NCBI GenBank assembly: GCA_023435335.1
Contig: JAEYRU010000028.1
Location: 1 to 26,373 of the forward strand
Source: Pseudomonadota bacterium
Lineage (GTDB): Bacteria > Pseudomonadota > Alphaproteobacteria > Rhizobiales > Rhizobiaceae
Length of the DNA: 26,373 bases
Direction of reading: 5' to 3'
How positions within the stretch are numbered: position 1 is the stretch's first letter; every line of letters starts with the position of its first letter. A model generated the notes under the pieces. That model saw only the letters and a list, made by a program, of their open reading frames with translations. It ran no database searches and was not told where the DNA came from. This document shows positions 23,020 to 26,373 of this stretch, in pieces. Made by a program: the position numbers and the translations under genes.

Positions 23020-24012
23020 CTAGAACACGCCCTGCTCGGCCACCTGGATGCCGGCAGGACCAAGAATCACCGCGAACAGCACCGGCAGGAAGAACAGGAT
23101 CATCGGCACCGTGAGCTTGGGCGGCAGGGCAGCCGCCTTCTTTTCGGCCTCGTTCATGCGCTGGTCGCGGCTCTCGGACGCAAGTACGCGCAGCGCGTGG
23201 CCTACCGGCGTACCGTACCGTTCGGCCTGGATAAGCGCCTGGGCGACGCTCTTCACCGTTTCGAGGCCGGTGCGGGTAGCGAGGTTCTCATAAGCCTGGC
23301 GGCGCTCCTGAAGGAAGGAGAGCTCGGCATTGGTGAGCACGAATTCCTCAGCCAGTTCCACCGACTGGGCGCCGATCTCGTCGGCCACGCGGCGGAAGGC
23401 GGCTTCGACCGACATGCCTGCCTCCACGCAGATGAGCATAAGATCGAGCGCGTCGGGCCAGGCCATCTGGATCGACTTCTTGCGCTTGGTCGCGCGGTTC
23501 GAGACGTAGAGGACCGGCGCGTAGAAGCCCGCGTAGGCGAAGACGATGCAGATGAACAGCTTGATGAAAAAGGGCTGCTGCGCGAACCCGCCGAGCATGA
23601 AGATGTATATCAGCGCCACGACGAAGCCGGCGATCGGAAGCACGAGGCGAAAGAAGAGGAACTGGGTGAGCGGGTTCTGACCCCTGAAGCCCGCCATGCG
23701 CAGCTTGGCAAGCGTCTTTTCGTCCGCCAGCGCGCGGCGCAGATCGAGGCGTTCGACGATGTTCTTCATGCCGCTCGCGGCCGGCTGCTCGCGCAGGCCC
23801 TTGCGTCGCATCTCGGACTCGGTGGCAAGCCGGGCGCGCTGCTTGGCCCGCAACTCGTCGCGCTCGGTCGCGACCGCCTTCATGCGCGCCTTGAGCGGAT
23901 TGCCGCTCAACGCCGGTATTGCCGTGAAGATGGTGGCGAATACCGCGATCCCCACCAGCAGCGCGATGAGGAAACCGGGGTCGAGGATCGCACTGACGAC
24001 CTGATCTGTCAT
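23020..24012 (-). CDS. tadC: Flp pilus assembly protein TadC
   Basis: A 330-residue inner-membrane platform protein. A helix at about 14-33 is followed by a charged cytoplasmic segment, two helices (about 119-140 and 149-170), the T2SSF/GspF domain (about 185-290, starting WPDALDLMLICVEAGMSVEA, with SVAQALIQAERYGTPVGHAL) and a C-terminal helix pair near 300-320. The ATG at 24012 is chosen 5 bases after the tadB stop; an in-frame open stretch upstream lies inside tadB. It works with TadB and the TadA ATPase to assemble Flp pili. Confidence 0.95.
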   Translation of the reverse strand: MTDQVVSAILDPGFLIALLVGIAVFATIFTAIPALSGNPLKARMKAVATERDELRAKQRARLATESEMRRKGLREQPAASGMKNIVERLDLRRALADEKTLAKLRMAGFRGQNPLTQFLFFRLVLPIAGFVVALIYIFMLGGFAQQPFFIKLFICIVFAYAGFYAPVLYVSNRATKRKKSIQMAWPDALDLMLICVEAGMSVEAAFRRVADEIGAQSVELAEEFVLTNAELSFLQERRQAYENLATRTGLETVKSVAQALIQAERYGTPVGHALRVLASESRDQRMNEAEKKAAALPPKLTVPMILFFLPVLFAVILGPAGIQVAEQGVF

Positions 24013-24017
24013 GGCAG

Positions 24018-25028
24018 CTAGACCTCGATGTTGATCATCTTCTTCATCACGAAGATGCCCATCGTCATCCACAGGGCCGAGATGCCCATGATGAGATGGC
24101 CGGTCGACGTGGTGAAGAGCGGCATGATGTAGTTCGGGCTGGACAGGTAGACCAGGAAGGCGACGATGAAGGGAAGCGCGCCGATGATGGCGGCCGATGC
24201 CTTGGCCTCCATGGAGAGGGCGTTGACCTTGGCCTTCATCTTCTTACGGTCACGCAGAACGCGTGAAAGGTTCCCCAGCGCTTCCGACAGATTGCCGCCG
24301 GCCTGCTGCTGGATCTGGATGACGATGCCGAAGAAACTGGCCTCCGGGCAGGGCATGGTTTCCTGCATGCGCAGCGAGGCGTCGGTCACGGACATGCCAA
24401 TCTGCTGCGCCTCGACGATGCGACGGAACTCCGTCCGCACCGGCTCGGCGGCCTCGCTTGCGATGAGGCGAATGCCGTCGTTCAGCGGAAGACCGGACTT
24501 CACGGCGCGCACGATCACATCGAGGGCGTTGGGAAACTCGTTGAGGAAGGCCTTGACGCGGCGCGTGCGCATGAACGCGACGAACCATCTCGGCAAGCCG
24601 AGTGCCCCAGCGGCCAGCGCGCCCGGCAGGACGAGAAGCGGTGCCCCGGCAAGGAAGGCGATTATAGTGAGGAACACGCCACTGAGGGCGGAATAGACGT
24701 AGAAGCGCTCCATGGAGACGTCCATACCTGCCTGGCGTATCTGGATGCGCAGGGGCGGTTTCTTGATGTTGCGCTCCCGCGCTTTCTCCTTCTGGTCGAG
24801 ATCCCTGAGCGAATCCTGCACCGACTTGCGGCGGCGCGCAGCCTCGGCGACGCGGTCGCGCGAGGCCTTGACGATGGAACGGTCGGTTTCGGCGCGCTTC
24901 ACCGTCTCAAGGCGCTTCGCGGCGTTCTGCTCGGCGGAAATCCGGTTGAAAAGCAGGAGATAGGCAATCGCGCCGGCGCTGACAGCGGCAAGAACCACGA
25001 ATATCAGGAAAGGACCCACCATCGGCAT
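24018..25028 (-). CDS. tadB: Flp pilus assembly protein TadB
   Basis: A 336-residue inner-membrane protein. N-terminal helix about 6-27, a long, strongly charged cytoplasmic region rich in Lys and Arg (about 30-100), two helices (110-150), then the T2SSF domain (about 165-290): FPNALDVIVRAVKSGLPLND and the FGIVIQIQQQAGGNLSEAL segment, ending with helices to residue 330. The ATG at 25028 has AGG 4-5 bases upstream and lies 16 bases after the tadA stop; an ATG two codons in is equally possible. It forms the platform with TadC. Confidence 0.95.
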   Translation of the reverse strand: MPMVGPFLIFVVLAAVSAGAIAYLLLFNRISAEQNAAKRLETVKRAETDRSIVKASRDRVAEAARRRKSVQDSLRDLDQKEKARERNIKKPPLRIQIRQAGMDVSMERFYVYSALSGVFLTIIAFLAGAPLLVLPGALAAGALGLPRWFVAFMRTRRVKAFLNEFPNALDVIVRAVKSGLPLNDGIRLIASEAAEPVRTEFRRIVEAQQIGMSVTDASLRMQETMPCPEASFFGIVIQIQQQAGGNLSEALGNLSRVLRDRKKMKAKVNALSMEAKASAAIIGALPFIVAFLVYLSSPNYIMPLFTTSTGHLIMGISALWMTMGIFVMKKMINIEV

Positions 25029-25044
25029 ATACCTGCGGGGAGCG

Positions 25045-26373
25045 TCAATCGCTCCGCTTCTCCATGGCTTCGAGGGCGGCCGCCAGGCGCTGCTCCTCGC
25101 CGTAATAGCGCGCGCGATCCCAGAAGGCGGGGCGACCGACGCCCGTCGACATGTGGCGCCCCAGGAGCCGTCCCTGCGCGTCCTCGCCCTTGATGTCGTA
25201 GAGCACGAGGTCCTGGGTGATGATCACATCACCCTCCATGCCGATCACCTCGGTGATGTGGGTGATACGGCGCGATCCATCGCGCAGACGGGCGGCCTGG
25301 ATGATCACGTCGACCGAGCCGACAATGATCTCGCGCACCGTACGCTGCGGCAGCGTGAAGCCGCCCATGGCGATCATGGACTCGATACGGTTCAGGCACT
25401 CGCGCGGGCTGTTGGCATGTATGGTCCCCATCGAGCCGTCATGGCCGGTGTTCATCGCCTGGAGCAGGTCAAACACCTCGGAACCGCGCACCTCGCCGAC
25501 GATGATGCGTTCAGGACGCATGCGCAGGCAGTTCCTGACCAGGTCGCGCATCGTGACCTCGCCCTCGCCTTCGAGATTGGGCGGACGTGTTTCAAGGCGG
25601 ACCACATGCGGCTGCTGCAGCTGAAGCTCGGCCGAGTCCTCGCAGGTAATGACGCGCTCTTCCCGGTCGATGTAGTTCGACAGGCAGTTGAGCAGCGTCG
25701 TCTTGCCGGAGCCGGTGCCCCCCGAGATGATGACGTTGCAGCGGACCCGCCCGATGATCTTCAGTATCTCAGCGCCCTCTGCGGTGATGGCGCCGAACTT
25801 GACCAGCTGGTCGAGCGTCAGCTTGTCCTTCTTGAACTTGCGGATGGTCAGCGAGGTTCCGTCGATCGCCAGCGGCGGCGCGATCACGTTGACGCGGCTG
25901 CCGTCGGGAAGGCGGGCGTCGCAGATCGGTGAGGATTCGTCGACCCGGCGGCCCACCTGGCTGACGATGCGCTGGCAGATGTTGAGGAGCTGCTGGTTGT
26001 CCCTAAAACGGACGTTGGTCATCTCGACCTTGCCGCCCACCTCGATGTAGACCTGCTTCGCCGTGTTGACCATGATATCGGCGATATCATCGCGCGCCAG
26101 CAACGGCTCGAGCGGACCATAGCCAAGAACGTCATTGCAGATGTCCTCGAGCAGCTCCTCCTGCTCGGAGATGGACATCGCGAAATTCTTGATCGCAATG
26201 ATATCGTTGACGATGTCGCGGATTTCCTCGCGCGCACCGTCCGGTTCCAGCTTTGCGAGCTGCGACAGGTCGATTGTGTCGATCAGCGCCGAGAAGACCT
26301 GCGATTTAGTGTCATAATAGCTTTCGTTGCGCTCGCGGGTAGCGGCGCGGCGCGGCGGCTCGGGCGCCATGAC
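25045..26373 (-). CDS. tadA: Flp pilus assembly ATPase TadA/CpaF, 5' end missing
   Basis: Secretion ATPase of the type II/IV family. Counting from the Met codon at 26370: N-terminal domain to about 180 with LLARDDIADIMVN and QVGRRVDESSPICDARLPDG, Walker A GGTGSGKTT (217-225), Walker B-like RIIVGEVRG (288-296) and His box TGHDGSMGTIHAN (308-320). The reading frame continues without interruption to the window edge (a GTC codon before that Met). CpaF proteins usually have a Pro/Ala-rich N-terminal tail, so the true start probably lies outside. It powers Flp pilus biogenesis. tadB and tadC follow in the same operon. Confidence 0.96.
   Translation of the reverse strand, partial: VMAPEPPRRAATRERNESYYDTKSQVFSALIDTIDLSQLAKLEPDGAREEIRDIVNDIIAIKNFAMSISEQEELLEDICNDVLGYGPLEPLLARDDIADIMVNTAKQVYIEVGGKVEMTNVRFRDNQQLLNICQRIVSQVGRRVDESSPICDARLPDGSRVNVIAPPLAIDGTSLTIRKFKKDKLTLDQLVKFGAITAEGAEILKIIGRVRCNVIISGGTGSGKTTLLNCLSNYIDREERVITCEDSAELQLQQPHVVRLETRPPNLEGEGEVTMRDLVRNCLRMRPERIIVGEVRGSEVFDLLQAMNTGHDGSMGTIHANSPRECLNRIESMIAMGGFTLPQRTVREIIVGSVDVIIQAARLRDGSRRITHITEVIGMEGDVIITQDLVLYDIKGEDAQGRLLGRHMSTGVGRPAFWDRARYYGEEQRLAAALEAMEKRSD

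Noticed and set aside
26368..26370. ATG as the start of the pilus ATPase
   Set aside because: The frame stays open to the window edge and CpaF proteins normally have a longer Pro/Ala-rich N-terminus, so the gene is treated as 5'-partial.
1..26373. tRNA genes, CRISPR arrays, insertion sequences or prophage genes
   Set aside because: Reading both strands showed no regularly spaced repeats, no transposase or integrase motifs and no cloverleaf-like segment; intergenic gaps are all short.

Overview
The window is GC-rich, densely coded bacterial chromosome. Several genes have a clear alphaproteobacterial, Rhizobiales-like flavour (Mesorhizobium/Phyllobacteriaceae relatives). These are a tad/cpa pilus cluster with a CpaF-type ATPase, the dapD-dapE-truA-fmt-def neighbourhood, a DUF805 protein, and a SoxR/Lpd-like reductase next to a TVP38-type membrane protein. 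This placement rests on recognised protein sequences; no rRNA or other taxonomic marker is present. There are about 25 protein genes. I saw no tRNA, rRNA, CRISPR array, insertion sequence or phage gene, and no gene-free stretch longer than about 160 bases.

Layout, left to right. (1) 1-2175, minus strand: a CAP-domain lipoprotein followed by two luciferase-like flavin monooxygenases overlapping by ATGA; the second runs off the left edge. (2) 2300-3628, plus: a HAD hydrolase and an exported molybdopterin-oxidoreductase-fold protein that has no cysteine. (3) 3632-4888, minus: rmuC. (4) 4992-7809, plus: def, fmt, a GNAT acetyltransferase and truA, a translation initiation and tRNA modification operon. 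(5) 7776-11021, minus: dapD, a small ORF plus DUF805 protein, dapE and a membrane protein. dapD and dapE supply two steps of the succinylase route to meso-diaminopimelate and lysine. (6) 11179-14423: a LOG-family nucleosidase (plus), a lipoprotein and a protein of unknown function (minus), then a pyrimidine 5'-nucleotidase (minus).

(7) 14582-15487, plus: an EamA/DMT permease. (8) 15484-19204, minus: a tight operon of VTT-domain membrane protein, flavin disulfide reductase-like protein and sensor histidine kinase with no response regulator. This is the most intriguing unit in the window. (9) 19340-22000, minus: an M17 leucyl aminopeptidase, a MarR-type regulator and a cytoplasmic NlpC/P60 peptidase with SH3-like domains, which looks like a peptide or murein-peptide recycling operon. 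(10) 22120-26373: a TPR lipoprotein of TadD type (plus), facing tadA-tadB-tadC (minus) across a strong stem-loop. A TTAA-N7-TTAG element resembling a CtrA site lies in the divergent region upstream of tadD.

Most of the window is conserved housekeeping sequence. The points worth a second look are the VTT/reductase/kinase operon, the uncharacterised lipoprotein pair at 12031-13616, the split DUF805 locus with a probable C-run frameshift, and the cysteine-less molybdopterin-fold protein.
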